In this document: one piece after another, positions 10,125-18,837 of the stretch
Layout: each line of letters starts with the position of its first letter
Position numbering within the stretch: position 1 is the stretch's first letter
Source of the DNA: an uncultured Blastocatellia bacterium
GTDB lineage: Bacteria > Acidobacteriota > Blastocatellia > Pyrinomonadales > Pyrinomonadaceae
DNA length: 64,000 nt
Direction: 5' to 3'
Assembly: GCA_946480785.1 (NCBI GenBank)
Contig: CAMLLD010000004.1
Span: forward strand, 62,001 to 126,000
Notes under the pieces: model-generated
Database searches by the model: none
What the model saw: the letters and a program-made list of their open reading frames with translations, nothing else
What the model was told of the DNA's origin: nothing
Translations under genes and position numbers: made by a program

Positions 10125-11282
10125 ATGCGCATCTGTTACCTCGCCGACGGGCGCTACATTCACGCGCATCGCTGGTTGCGATACTTCAGCAACGCCGGGC
10201 ATGAGATGTTCCTGCTGTCGTTCGCGCCAATGACCCGGGAACACATTCAGGCAGTCGAGAAAGCGGGCGCGAAGTATGGCGGGGAACTCGCACCGTTTTA
10301 CTTAAAACGCTTCTGGCAGACGGCGGCACAGATTGTGCGCCTCCGCCGCTTCCTGCGAGCCGAAAGAATTGAGGTGTTGCACTCGCATTTCGTCGCCGCA
10401 AATGCATGGTATGGAGCACTGTCGCGCTTTCATCCGGCAGTGATCACCGTAATGGGTGGCGACATTCTCGGTGATGACTGGCAACCGGGACCAGACATTC
10501 GCGAACGATGGTTGACTCCGTTCGCTTTGCGCAACGCTGACCTGATTACCTGCTGGTCCAACAAGTTGATTGATGTTGTCCGGCGCTATAGCCGTCCGGA
10601 GGTTCCCATCGAGGTGGTCCATGGCGGCGTGGACCTGGATCGCTTTTCAGACCGGGGCTCAAGACCCGAATATCTGCTGCAACGTTTGCACCTGCCCGAC
10701 AACGCTCGCGTGATTCTCAGTCCGCGCCTGATGCGGCCACTTTACAATCTCGACAAACTCGCAAGGGCTGTGGAAACGGTCTGCGCGGCTGTTCCCGAGA
10801 CGTACTTCATCTTTGCCGTGTTACCGGAGGCGAAAGACGAAACGTACGAAGCACAGGTTCGAGAGACTATTGCCGGCAGCGCCTTTGAAAATCGAGTCCG
10901 GTTTGTTGGCGGCATCCCCCACGACGAAATGCCTGACTATTACCGTTTGGCGGATGTCACTGTTTCAATTCCGAGTAGTGATGGAACACCGATGTCAGTG
11001 CTGGAATCGATGGCCTGTGGAACGCCTGTCTTAGTCAGCCGAATTCCAAATTACGACACCCACTACATCGAAGATCAAAAAACGGTGCTGATGGTCGATC
11101 AAATGGATCCAGGCGCAGTGGCCGCCGCATTGATCAAGCTATTGCAAGATCGCTCGCTTGCTGAAACCATCGCCGCTGAGGCGAAACTGCGAGTGGTTGC
11201 AACCGGCTCGTATGAGGCGCAGATGGAAAAAATGAATCAGCTTTACGCGACGCTCAGCTCCACCGGGGGCGACACGCCGTGA
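10125..11282 (+). CDS. GT4-family glycosyltransferase
   Basis: This 385-residue protein is a GT-B fold, GT4-type enzyme. The N-terminal domain has MRICYLADGRYIHAHRW and a LHSHFVAANAWYG segment near residue 87. The linker VVHGGVDLDRF near 166 and the donor-side SIPSSDGTPMSVLESMACG segment near 285, with the EX7E-type glutamates, are characteristic. A short 30-base gap separates it from the methyltransferase, and it overlaps the next GT4 gene by 4 bases. It is a probable cytoplasmic glycan-assembly enzyme using a nucleotide sugar. Specificity cannot be assigned. Confidence 0.9.
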   Translation: MRICYLADGRYIHAHRWLRYFSNAGHEMFLLSFAPMTREHIQAVEKAGAKYGGELAPFYLKRFWQTAAQIVRLRRFLRAERIEVLHSHFVAANAWYGALSRFHPAVITVMGGDILGDDWQPGPDIRERWLTPFALRNADLITCWSNKLIDVVRRYSRPEVPIEVVHGGVDLDRFSDRGSRPEYLLQRLHLPDNARVILSPRLMRPLYNLDKLARAVETVCAAVPETYFIFAVLPEAKDETYEAQVRETIAGSAFENRVRFVGGIPHDEMPDYYRLADVTVSIPSSDGTPMSVLESMACGTPVLVSRIPNYDTHYIEDQKTVLMVDQMDPGAVAAALIKLLQDRSLAETIAAEAKLRVVATGSYEAQMEKMNQLYATLSSTGGDTP

Positions 11283-12502
11283 GTGTTTTCCAGCCCCGCA
11301 CAAGTCGGACGAAACAACTGCACGTCGTCCATCTCATAGAGGCCCTTGGTCCCGGCGGCGCCGAACGATTGCTCTACACCAACCTGAAACACTTCAATTC
11401 CGAACAGGTGAAGAGCACAGTGATTACGGTTTTTCCCCACGCAACACATTGGCGTGAAGCAATCGAGGCATTGGGAATTCCGGTGGTGTGTCTCGACTGC
11501 GGCGGTCCGCGCGATATTCCGAAGGGCATCCGTAAACTCCGTGCGTGGTTGCGGGAGAATCCGACCGATGTGATTCATACTCATTTGTGGACCGCCAATA
11601 TCATTGGGCGCGTCGCCGGGCGCTTTTCACGCACGCCTGTTATCAGCTCGATTCATAATCCCGATCACGAAGCCGATGCCTGGGCCGACGGTGCTGACGT
11701 TAAGCTAATGAAGCGTCGCATAGTGCGTGAATTCGATCGCTGGACGGCCCACGCGGCGTGCGATCGCATGATCGCTGTGAGCGAGTACGTCAAACAGAGC
11801 GCGAATCGTCATTTGAGCGTTTCGCTCGACGCGATTGAAGTCGTCTACAATCCGATCGACGTGGATCTGGTGAAAACTGCGCCGGCCGCTAACCGCGAAG
11901 AGCTGTTGCGGGCGCATGGCTTGCCCGCGCACAGTTTGATACTGCTGAGCGTAGCGCGCGTCTCACCGCAGAAGGGTTTGATTTACGCGCTGCGCGCGTT
12001 GCCGGAGATCCTGAAGCAATATCCGGCGGTCCACCTGCTGTCAGTCGGCGCGACGACGGATCCAGCCTGGCACAAACAGCTCGAACAGGAAGCGGCGGCG
12101 CTCGGCGTTGCCGATCATTTTCACCTGTTGGGCGCGCGGCGAGATGTGATTGATTTTCTACGAGCTTGTGATGTCTTTATCTTCCCTTCTCTTTATGAAG
12201 GTCTGGGTATTGCGCTGATCGAAGCGATGGCTGCGGGTTGTGCATGTGTGGCAAGCGCCACCGGCCCCATTCCGGAAGTAGTCACGGATGGTGAGGACGG
12301 TGTTTTGGTCGCGCCCGGCGATCCGCAAGCGATCGCGACGGCTGTTTGCCGGTTATTGGCTGACGAATCATTGCGCGTGCGTCTGGGAACGGCTGCGAGT
12401 CAAAGTGTGTTGACCAGGTTTCGACCCGAACAGTCGGTTGCTACGTTGACGCGCATCTACCAGGAGTTGCTGGAGCGAAAACAAGGTAAGCATGTCAACT
12501 GA
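11279..12502 (+). CDS. GT4-family glycosyltransferase
   Basis: This 407-residue protein starts at GTG with a GTGA overlap. The N terminus LHVVHLIEALGPGGAERLL is the classic acceptor-domain start of exopolysaccharide GT4 enzymes. The donor domain has SVARVSPQKGL near residue 220 and FIFPSLYEGLGIALIEAMAA near 300. It overlaps the next gene by 11 bases, so it is part of the same transcript. It may act on the lipid-linked oligosaccharide before export. No flippase or polymerase gene is in view, so the export steps lie outside the window. Confidence 0.92.
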   Translation: MSVFQPRTSRTKQLHVVHLIEALGPGGAERLLYTNLKHFNSEQVKSTVITVFPHATHWREAIEALGIPVVCLDCGGPRDIPKGIRKLRAWLRENPTDVIHTHLWTANIIGRVAGRFSRTPVISSIHNPDHEADAWADGADVKLMKRRIVREFDRWTAHAACDRMIAVSEYVKQSANRHLSVSLDAIEVVYNPIDVDLVKTAPAANREELLRAHGLPAHSLILLSVARVSPQKGLIYALRALPEILKQYPAVHLLSVGATTDPAWHKQLEQEAAALGVADHFHLLGARRDVIDFLRACDVFIFPSLYEGLGIALIEAMAAGCACVASATGPIPEVVTDGEDGVLVAPGDPQAIATAVCRLLADESLRVRLGTAASQSVLTRFRPEQSVATLTRIYQELLERKQGKHVN

Positions 12503-13289
12503 AAACTCAAACGCCCAGGCCGGCGCGGTGATCGAACACTTCGACAAGTATGCGACCACTCGCGGCTGGTCAGGCCTCTATGCCTCTGCTGACGGAACGA
12601 ACTACCACTTTCACGTGCGACGCGATCGTGTGCTTGCACTTCTGCCGGCAAAACTCGGACGTGTGCTCGACGTCGGCTGTGGTCCCGGCGTGATGACCGA
12701 AGTCGTACTCGAACGCGGTGGTAGCTTTGATGGTGTGGATCTTTCACCCGAGATGGTTAACGAAGCAAGACAGAAGTTTGGACACTTGCCGAACGTTACT
12801 TTTCGAGTGGGAAATATCGAAGCCATCGACGCAGCCGACAACTCTTACGATCAACTTATCTGCATGGCGGTGACGGAGTACTTACAGACTCCCGATCGAG
12901 CACTCCGCGAAATAGCCCGGGTGTTAAAGCCCGGTGGAATCGCGATCGTTACGACGCCCAAACGCTGGACCATCAGCCGCGTCACTGTTGCAACTGCCAA
13001 ACCCGTTCGTCTGCTTGCAAAGTTGCTCGGCGCAGCGACTGCCGATCATCTACCACGTTTACGTTTACAACCGCAGGAACTCGACGACGCAGCGCGCCGG
13101 GTTGGTCTAATTCCGGATGGCGGTTCGCAGTATCACTTCACGCCGATCGCGTATCCGTTGACACGGGTGCTGCCCGGGTTGACGATGCGCCTCAACCTGC
13201 CCTTCGAGAAGTTCCATGCGGCTCGCGGCGCTTTCATTTCATTCTGGGCCCACGGCTATGTCGGCCGCTACCGGAAAGCCTCGCAATAA
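12492..13289 (+). CDS. Class I SAM-dependent methyltransferase
   Basis: This 265-residue protein has motif I RVLDVGCGPGVMTEVVLERG near residue 57, the acidic GVDLSPEMV loop and the post-I LKPGGIAIVTTPKRW region near 140. That combination is typical of Methyltransf_11 enzymes acting on small molecules, quinones or sugars. The start ATG at 12492 overlaps the upstream glycosyltransferase, and the stop abuts the start of the deacetylase gene. A glycan methyltransferase role is inferred from position alone. Confidence 0.87.
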   Translation: MSTENSNAQAGAVIEHFDKYATTRGWSGLYASADGTNYHFHVRRDRVLALLPAKLGRVLDVGCGPGVMTEVVLERGGSFDGVDLSPEMVNEARQKFGHLPNVTFRVGNIEAIDAADNSYDQLICMAVTEYLQTPDRALREIARVLKPGGIAIVTTPKRWTISRVTVATAKPVRLLAKLLGAATADHLPRLRLQPQELDDAARRVGLIPDGGSQYHFTPIAYPLTRVLPGLTMRLNLPFEKFHAARGAFISFWAHGYVGRYRKASQ

Positions 13290-14111
13290 ATGAAGCGAAG
13301 TTTCTTTTTGTTGCTTCACAAACTTCAGCTAACCAGGCTCGCGGCGTGGTGGAACCGCAAAGCCGTCGTAATCCTCTGTTATCACGGCGTTACTGAACGT
13401 CGCGAGCGTCACCCGGCGGATCGCCACGGTCTGCACATTCGGGCCGATCGTTTTGAAGCGCAACTGGATTATTTGTGCAGGCACTTTCAGGTGATCTCCT
13501 TGAGGGATTTTCTGAACGCACGAAGCAATAACGTCCCGCTGCCGGATCGCGCTGTCGTACTGACGTTCGATGACGGCTACCGAAACTTTCTCACGAGCGC
13601 GGCGCCGCGACTTGCCGCCCGCGGTCTTCCCGTTTCTCTTTTCTTGATTACCGACAAAATCGAGCCGGACGGCGGCTCAAAGCCAACCAATTGGTCCGAG
13701 GCTGACGACGAAACGTTCTTGTCGTGGCAAGAAGTGCAGGCGCTCCGCGAACAAGGCGTCGAACTCGGCTCGCACACTTGTTCACATCGAAAGTTAGCTG
13801 AGCTCGCAACAACAGATGCCGATCGCGAGCTGCGCGCGTCGTATGAAGCAATGGAGACGCATCTTTCACAGTCCGCGATACCGTTGGCTTTTCCTTATGG
13901 TTCCTATTCAGACGCCGTGATTGCGATGGCCCGCGAGCTTCCGTACACTTGCGCTCTGACCACCGATGCGGGTACGAATGGTCCTGCAACCGATTTATTC
14001 TTACTGCGGCGAAATCTGATCGGTGACGACGACGATGAAGCGGCATTCGTCGCGCGCGTGTCAGGTTTGACCGCTGCATTGCAACGCGTTGTGGCCCCAT
14101 TCCGTAACTGA
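13290..14111 (+). CDS. NodB-type polysaccharide deacetylase
   Basis: This 273-residue carbohydrate esterase family 4 protein probably removes an N-acetyl group from a glycan. The catalytic Asp and metal-binding Asp are in VVLTFDDGYRNF near residue 90, and the metal His pair is in ELGSHTCSHRKLAEL near 155. An ILCYHGVTERRERHP segment near 28 is the usual lead-in of membrane-associated deacetylases such as PgaB or IcaB. There is no clear signal peptide, so the site of action is uncertain. It abuts the methyltransferase gene, and its start directly follows that gene's stop. Confidence 0.9.
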   Translation: MKRSFFLLLHKLQLTRLAAWWNRKAVVILCYHGVTERRERHPADRHGLHIRADRFEAQLDYLCRHFQVISLRDFLNARSNNVPLPDRAVVLTFDDGYRNFLTSAAPRLAARGLPVSLFLITDKIEPDGGSKPTNWSEADDETFLSWQEVQALREQGVELGSHTCSHRKLAELATTDADRELRASYEAMETHLSQSAIPLAFPYGSYSDAVIAMARELPYTCALTTDAGTNGPATDLFLLRRNLIGDDDDEAAFVARVSGLTAALQRVVAPFRN

Positions 14112-14135
14112 ACATTTCTTTCGAGGGGGGAATTC

Positions 14136-15248
14136 ATGAAAAACATCCTGGTTACCGGAGGCGCGGGATTCATCGGCTCGCATCTCGTCGATGCGCTCGT
14201 CGAGCGCGGTCATCGCGTGAGAGTTCTCGATGCGGTCGTGGAACAGGTCCACGGTATGGACGGGCCGCAGTATGTCAATCCCGAAGCTGAATTCATCCAG
14301 GGTGACGTTTGCGATGCCGAGCTCGTGGATCGGGCGCTCGATGGCATCGATGTGGTTTACCACGAAGCGGCGGAAGTGGGTGTGGGCCAGTCAATGTACG
14401 AGATCGCACGTTACGTGCGCGCCAACGATCTCGGCACGGCCGTGCTGTTGGACCAGATCGTCAAGCGACGCCCGCAGATCGAGAAGTTGATGGTTGCGTC
14501 GTCGATGTCGATCTACGGCGAGGGTGCCTACGCCTGCGACGCTTGTGGGCCGGTGCAGCCGAAGCTGCGCGAGCTATCGCAACTGCTGGATCGTGACTGG
14601 GAACTGAGCTGTCCGCGCTGCGACGCCAAAGTTAAGCCGATGCCGACGAACGAAGACAAACCGCTCATTCCGTCGTCTATTTATGCGATCTCCAAACAGG
14701 ACCAGGAACAGTTTTGTCTCGTTGTCGGCCGCGCTTACAACATTCCCGTCGTCGCGCTGCGCTATTTCAACGTCTATGGTCCACGACAGGCACTTTCGAA
14801 TCCCTACACCGGTGTTTGTGCGATCTTCTCGGCGCGCTTGTTGAAAGATCAGGCGCCACTGGTTTTCGAAGATGGGGAACAGACGCGCGACTTCGTGCAC
14901 GTGAGCGACATCGTGCAGGCAAACCTGCTTGCGCTCGAGACAGACAAAGCCGATTACCAGACGTTGAATGTCGGCACCGGTTCGCCGATCTCGATCACGG
15001 AAATCTCAAACATGCTCGCGCACGGTCTGAACAAAAACATCGCGCCGGAAATCACCGGTAAGTATCGCGAGGGCGACATTCGTCATTGCGTCGCCGACAT
15101 CTCGCGCGCACGGACGCTGCTCGGCTACGAACCGAAAGTAAAACTGGCTGACGGCATTCCCGAGCTGCTCGAGTGGGTGCGCCAACAACAAGTCGGCGAC
15201 ACCTCAAGGGCCAACAGCGAACTCGAGCAACATCAATTAGTCCGGTAA
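14136..15248 (+). CDS. NAD-dependent sugar epimerase/dehydratase with zinc-ribbon insertion
   Basis: This is a 370-residue extended SDR, most like UDP-glucose 4-epimerase. It has ILVTGGAGFIGSHLVDALVE at the N terminus, SSMSIYGEGAY near residue 122 and catalytic Tyr-x3-Lys in SSIYAISKQDQ near 184. YFNVYGPRQ and DFVHVSDIVQANLLA follow as expected. The odd part is an insertion at about residues 130-170 with CDAC and CPRC pairs about 24 residues apart, which looks like a zinc ribbon placed between the active-site Ser and Tyr strands. The start has a strong GAGGGGGG ribosome site. The job is probably making a UDP- or GDP-sugar for the cluster. Confidence 0.92.
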   Translation: MKNILVTGGAGFIGSHLVDALVERGHRVRVLDAVVEQVHGMDGPQYVNPEAEFIQGDVCDAELVDRALDGIDVVYHEAAEVGVGQSMYEIARYVRANDLGTAVLLDQIVKRRPQIEKLMVASSMSIYGEGAYACDACGPVQPKLRELSQLLDRDWELSCPRCDAKVKPMPTNEDKPLIPSSIYAISKQDQEQFCLVVGRAYNIPVVALRYFNVYGPRQALSNPYTGVCAIFSARLLKDQAPLVFEDGEQTRDFVHVSDIVQANLLALETDKADYQTLNVGTGSPISITEISNMLAHGLNKNIAPEITGKYREGDIRHCVADISRARTLLGYEPKVKLADGIPELLEWVRQQQVGDTSRANSELEQHQLVR

Positions 15249-15259
15249 CAGCCCGAACT

Positions 15260-16669
15260 ATGCACTATCACCTGATCGGAATTTGCGGCACCGCGATGGC
15301 TTCACTCGCGGGCATGCTTCAGGCGCGCGGACATCGCGTCACCGGCTCGGACGTGAACGTCTATCCGCCGATGTCGACGATGCTCGCGGGCCTCGGCATC
15401 GATGTCTTGCAAGGATTCCGCGCGGAGAACCTCAATCCCGCGCCGGATTGTGTCATCGTCGGCAACGCAATTCCGCGCGGCAATCCGGAAGTCGAAGAAA
15501 CACTCAACCGCAAGCTTCTTTATCGTTCACAAGCGGAAATCGTTAAAGACGAATTCATCCGCGGACGTCGCTCACTCGCCGTCGCCGGCACGCACGGCAA
15601 GACGACGACGACCAGCATCGCCGCGTGGGTGATCGATCAGGGCGGACTCGATCCGACGTTTCTCATCGGCGGCGTCGCACAGAATTTCGGCGCCAGTTTT
15701 CGTGTTACTGACAGTGACTACTTCATCATCGAAGCCGACGAGTACGACACCGCATACTTCGACAAGGGTCCGAAGTTTATGCACTACCTGCCGGAGCTCG
15801 CGATCGTCAACAACATCGAGTTTGACCACGCTGACATCTATCGCGATCTCGACGCGGTGAAGCTCGCATTCAGGCGCTTCATGAATCTCGTGCCGGCGAA
15901 CGGGCGTTTGATCGCCGGTTGGGACAGTCCGCACGTTCGCGCCGTGGTCGAGTCGTTTGGGTCAAGACTCTTTACGACGCTCGAAACATTCGGCACGAGT
16001 GACGAGGCGAAGTGGCAGGTGCGCAATGCTGATTTCAGCGGGTCGCTATCGAAGTTTGAGGTGTTTCGCGAGGGTCGCTCGTGGGGAGAATTTCAGACGC
16101 CGCTTCTCGGAGAGTTCAACCTGCTGAATTGTCTCGCCGTGATCATCGCCGCCGACGCGTGGGGCGTGAGCCGCGAACAAATTGCAGACGCGCTCGCGAC
16201 TTTCAAAAACGTGAAGCGACGCGCGGAAGTGCGTGGCGAGCGCAAAGGCGTCGTCGTCATCGACGACTTTGCCCATCATCCGACCGCCGTCAGAGAAACC
16301 CTGCGCGCCTTGCGCTCACGCTACGGCGACCGCCGCCTGATCGCGATTTTCGAGCCGCGCTCGTGGTCTTCGCGCCTCGCCGTGTTCCAGGACGACTACG
16401 CAAACGCATTCGCCGCCGCCGACTACGTGGTGATTGCAAGCGTCTTCGACAGTCACAAGGTCACAGAAAAGGGACGGGCGCTTGATACCAACGAATTAAT
16501 CGCGGCGATTTCGCAACAACACAAGCCTGCCTTTGCGCTGCCCGATGCCGATCAGATCGTTTCACATATCCTTCCCGAGCTGCGCGCCGGAGACGTGGTG
16601 GCCATTATGTCCAACGGCGGTTTCGGCGGCATTCACGACAAGATCCTCACCGCCCTCGACGCGCAGTGA
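15260..16669 (+). CDS. mpl: UDP-MurNAc:L-alanyl-gamma-D-glutamyl-meso-diaminopimelate ligase
   Basis: Mpl joins recycled tripeptide directly to UDP-N-acetylmuramate in peptidoglycan recycling. The 469-residue protein starts MHYHLIGICGTAMASLAGML, an Mpl/MurC N terminus, and has the ATP-binding AVAGTHGKTTTTSI near residue 112, ADEYDTAYFDKGPKF near 160 and IDDFAHHPTAVRETL near 335. The frame is open from 15173, but the ATG at 15260 gives the family start. Length and the DEYDTAYFDKGPKF signature separate it from MurC. It follows the epimerase by 11 bases. Its presence suggests diaminopimelate-type peptidoglycan. Confidence 0.95.
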   Translation: MHYHLIGICGTAMASLAGMLQARGHRVTGSDVNVYPPMSTMLAGLGIDVLQGFRAENLNPAPDCVIVGNAIPRGNPEVEETLNRKLLYRSQAEIVKDEFIRGRRSLAVAGTHGKTTTTSIAAWVIDQGGLDPTFLIGGVAQNFGASFRVTDSDYFIIEADEYDTAYFDKGPKFMHYLPELAIVNNIEFDHADIYRDLDAVKLAFRRFMNLVPANGRLIAGWDSPHVRAVVESFGSRLFTTLETFGTSDEAKWQVRNADFSGSLSKFEVFREGRSWGEFQTPLLGEFNLLNCLAVIIAADAWGVSREQIADALATFKNVKRRAEVRGERKGVVVIDDFAHHPTAVRETLRALRSRYGDRRLIAIFEPRSWSSRLAVFQDDYANAFAAADYVVIASVFDSHKVTEKGRALDTNELIAAISQQHKPAFALPDADQIVSHILPELRAGDVVAIMSNGGFGGIHDKILTALDAQ

Positions 16670-16776
16670 AAAGTCAGTACCATCGCGCACAATTTAACGA
16701 ACTATTTGTAACGGTCTCGCAGACATACTCCAGTACAAACACACTCCCGGCGATGTACTTAGGAGGCCCCCCGCGA

Positions 16777-17334
16777 GTGAAAAACTTTTCTATCTTCGAA
16801 CAGGCGATCAAGTTCTCAGGCCTCGAACAAACGGAAAATCTCGGCGAAATTGCCAGCCTCGCACGTCGTGATTTTGCGGAACGCGAGAGCTTCATCTGTC
16901 ATACGACCACTGCGTCGGTCGAATACGCGTGCCTGCTGATCGAGAACGCGGTCCTGTTGCGCACGAACCGCGCCGGCCGAGTTTATGCCGGTGTCGAAAA
17001 ACTCTCGTCACTACAACCGATCATCGATCGCTACATGCGCATCGCCGACGTTTCCGAGGCCGTGTATCTTTTCGGCCAGGACGACTGGCGCCCGCCGCGC
17101 CATCCGAACATCCGGCTCGTCACGTTGCATAACGATTGCCGTCTGACGCGCGAGTGGTTTGTGATCGCGCAGTCGCCTTCGTTGAATGTCGCGTTGGTGG
17201 CGTTTGATGAAAGAGGGCCGGACACTCTGCCGGAACAGATTCGCTACTGGGCCTTGAAGACGAGTAATCCGTTGGTTGTTCGCGGGTTGTCACACGCGGT
17301 CGAAGGCGTTATCGACCAGTCGCTCGCGGCTTGA
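16777..17334 (+). CDS. DICT-like sensory domain protein
   Basis: The frame opens at 16666, but a textbook AGGAGG at 16761-16766 lies 10 bases before an in-frame GTG at 16777, so I take that start (185 residues). The protein begins MKNFSIFEQAIKFSG and has no membrane segment. The hydrophobic/charged pattern and the FSIFEQAI start resemble the DICT sensory domain found with diguanylate cyclases and two-component systems; this is recognition by eye and not certain. It stands alone without an output domain. The last 45 bases overlap the 3' end of the leftward gene at 17290. Confidence 0.7.
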   Translation: MKNFSIFEQAIKFSGLEQTENLGEIASLARRDFAERESFICHTTTASVEYACLLIENAVLLRTNRAGRVYAGVEKLSSLQPIIDRYMRIADVSEAVYLFGQDDWRPPRHPNIRLVTLHNDCRLTREWFVIAQSPSLNVALVAFDERGPDTLPEQIRYWALKTSNPLVVRGLSHAVEGVIDQSLAA

Positions 17335-17742
17335 TTCGACGAGAGCTCCCGGTACCGAGCCTTTCATTTCCACATGTGACGTCAGCACGCGCCGAATTTT
17401 CTTCGGCAGGAACTTCCTCGCCATCAGCGCCATCGAGCCGATGAGCTCGACCACGTCGCCGCCGCCGCGCCAGTGTTGTCGCACGACCGCCGGATCAGTG
17501 ACGGTCGTCAGTCGCAGCAGCGTCAGCGCGATGAGGTATGCATCGTCGACCTGCCCCACGAAGGGAATGAAATCGGGAATAAAATCGAAAGGAATCAGCG
17601 CGTAGAGAATCGCGCCCGCGACCAGCACGCGCTCCGTCACCGACACGCGCGGATCGACCATCAACCGCGCGCAGAGCACGAGCAGGTTGGGAATAAAGAG
17701 CAACAGGTTTTTCATCCGGCTTCGGAGCTTTACTTCTGACAT
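17290..17742 (-). CDS. YkvA/DUF1232 family membrane protein
   Basis: The protein is 150 residues. Residues 30-85 carry the DUF1232 core, with the hallmark [20 protein letters not shown] segment and a following hydrophobic helix. The basic C-terminal tail (residues 105-150) is variable. The family is common and of unknown function; some members lie near polyamine or envelope genes. Its ATG is only 7 bases after a TATAAT on the minus strand that lies in a dispersed repeat (17745-17764), so its transcript may be nearly leaderless. The 3' end overlaps the DICT-like gene tail to tail. Confidence 0.88.
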   Translation of the reverse strand: MSEVKLRSRMKNLLLFIPNLLVLCARLMVDPRVSVTERVLVAGAILYALIPFDFIPDFIPFVGQVDDAYLIALTLLRLTTVTDPAVVRQHWRGGGDVVELIGSMALMARKFLPKKIRRVLTSHVEMKGSVPGALVESSRERLVDNAFDRV

Positions 17743-17744
17743 GC

Positions 17745-17764
17745 CACGGATTATACAGATTACA
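17745..17764 (-). repeat. Dispersed AATCYGTGT-type repeat, copy A
   Basis: The 23-base gap between two divergent starts is almost wholly this element. Read leftward it is GTGTAATCTGTATAATCCGT, that is, two imperfect units of about 9-10 bases. It contains a TATAAT (17755 to 17750) placed to drive the DUF1232 gene. Similar copies lie at 18821, 30112, 34286 and 41646. Confidence 0.6.
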
Positions 17765-17765
17765 C

Positions 17766-18773
17766 ATGGACATTCTCGAACGTATTCGCCAACGCGCCGC
17801 GTCCAGACCGCAACACATCGTTCTTCCCGAAGGTAATGATCCTCGCACCGTCGTCGCGGCGGCGCATTGCGTCAGTCAGCGTCTCGCGCGCATCACTTTG
17901 CTCGGTGATGAAGCAACGATTCGCGCGACTGCGCGTGAGAACAATCTGGATCTCGGCGGCGTGGCCATCGTCGATCATCGCCGGGCGGCGGATTTCGACA
18001 AGATGGTTTCTTTGTTTCACGACCTGCGTCGCGCGAAAGGATTGATGGCCGACGAAGCGCGTACGCTCGTTTCCGATCCGTTGTACTACGGCAATCTGCT
18101 GGTGCGGTTGGGACAGGCGGATGGTTCGGTAGCTGGAGCGACGAACACGACTTCACACACGGTGCGCGCGGCGTTGCACTGCATCGGTGTGCGCTCCGGT
18201 TTCAAACTGGTTTCGAGTTTCTTCTTGATGTCTTTGCCGCGGAGTGAGTTTGGACACGACGGCGCGTTGATCTATGCCGACTGTGGCGTGGTCATCGAGC
18301 CGAGTGCGGCGGAGTTGGCGGAGATCGCTTTGGCTGCGGCTGATTCGTGTCGCGCGCTACTCGGTACGGAGCCGCGTGTGGCGATGCTATCGTTTTCAAC
18401 CAAAGGCAGCGCGAAGCATCGTTTGATCGACAAGGTCGTCGAGGCGACGCGCACGGTGAAAGCGCGCGCGCCGGAGTTGCAGGTTGATGGTGAACTTCAG
18501 GCGGATGCGGCTTTGGTCGCGGCGGTCGCGCAATCGAAAGCGCCGGGTTCGCCTGTCGCAGGACGTGCAAACGTTTTGATCTTTCCGGATCTTCAGGCCG
18601 GCAACATCGCCTACAAGCTAACCGAGCGGCTCGCGGGCGCCACGGCCATCGGCCCGATTCTGCAAGGCCTCGACAAACCCGCGAACGATCTCTCGCGCGG
18701 CTGCACGGCGCGCGACATCGTGGACGCCGTCGCCATCACCGCCGTCCAGGCCCAAGCCCGGAAAACCAACTGA
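17766..18773 (+). CDS. pta: Phosphate acetyltransferase (PTA_PTB family)
   Basis: This 335-residue protein matches the short catalytic form of phosphotransacetylase, which interconverts acetyl-CoA and acetyl phosphate. It starts [11 protein letters not shown] and has [15 protein letters not shown] near residue 18, [19 protein letters not shown] near 118 and [12 protein letters not shown] near 215. [20 protein letters not shown] near 275 is a diagnostic PTA signature. There is no N-terminal regulatory domain as in E. coli Pta. No acetate kinase gene adjoins it. A phosphate butyryltransferase cannot be fully excluded, but the signature favours acetyl. Confidence 0.93.
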   Translation: MDILERIRQRAASRPQHIVLPEGNDPRTVVAAAHCVSQRLARITLLGDEATIRATARENNLDLGGVAIVDHRRAADFDKMVSLFHDLRRAKGLMADEARTLVSDPLYYGNLLVRLGQADGSVAGATNTTSHTVRAALHCIGVRSGFKLVSSFFLMSLPRSEFGHDGALIYADCGVVIEPSAAELAEIALAAADSCRALLGTEPRVAMLSFSTKGSAKHRLIDKVVEATRTVKARAPELQVDGELQADAALVAAVAQSKAPGSPVAGRANVLIFPDLQAGNIAYKLTERLAGATAIGPILQGLDKPANDLSRGCTARDIVDAVAITAVQAQARKTN

Positions 18774-18820
18774 CGGCCGAGGGCATCTCTGTCACGTTGT
18801 CCCTTTTAATCCGGTTTTTT

Positions 18821-18837
18821 ATCCGTGTAATCCGTGT
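18821..18837 (+). repeat. Dispersed AATCYGTGT-type repeat, copy B
   Basis: Two tandem units, ATCCGTGTA and ATCCGTGT, lie immediately upstream of and into the GTG start of the VWFA gene at 18834. The second unit supplies the start codon. The orientation is rightward, toward the gene. Confidence 0.6.

Noticed and set aside
16666..16776. Longer start of the DICT-like protein overlapping mpl
   Set aside because: A perfect AGGAGG lies inside this stretch and points to the GTG at 16777.
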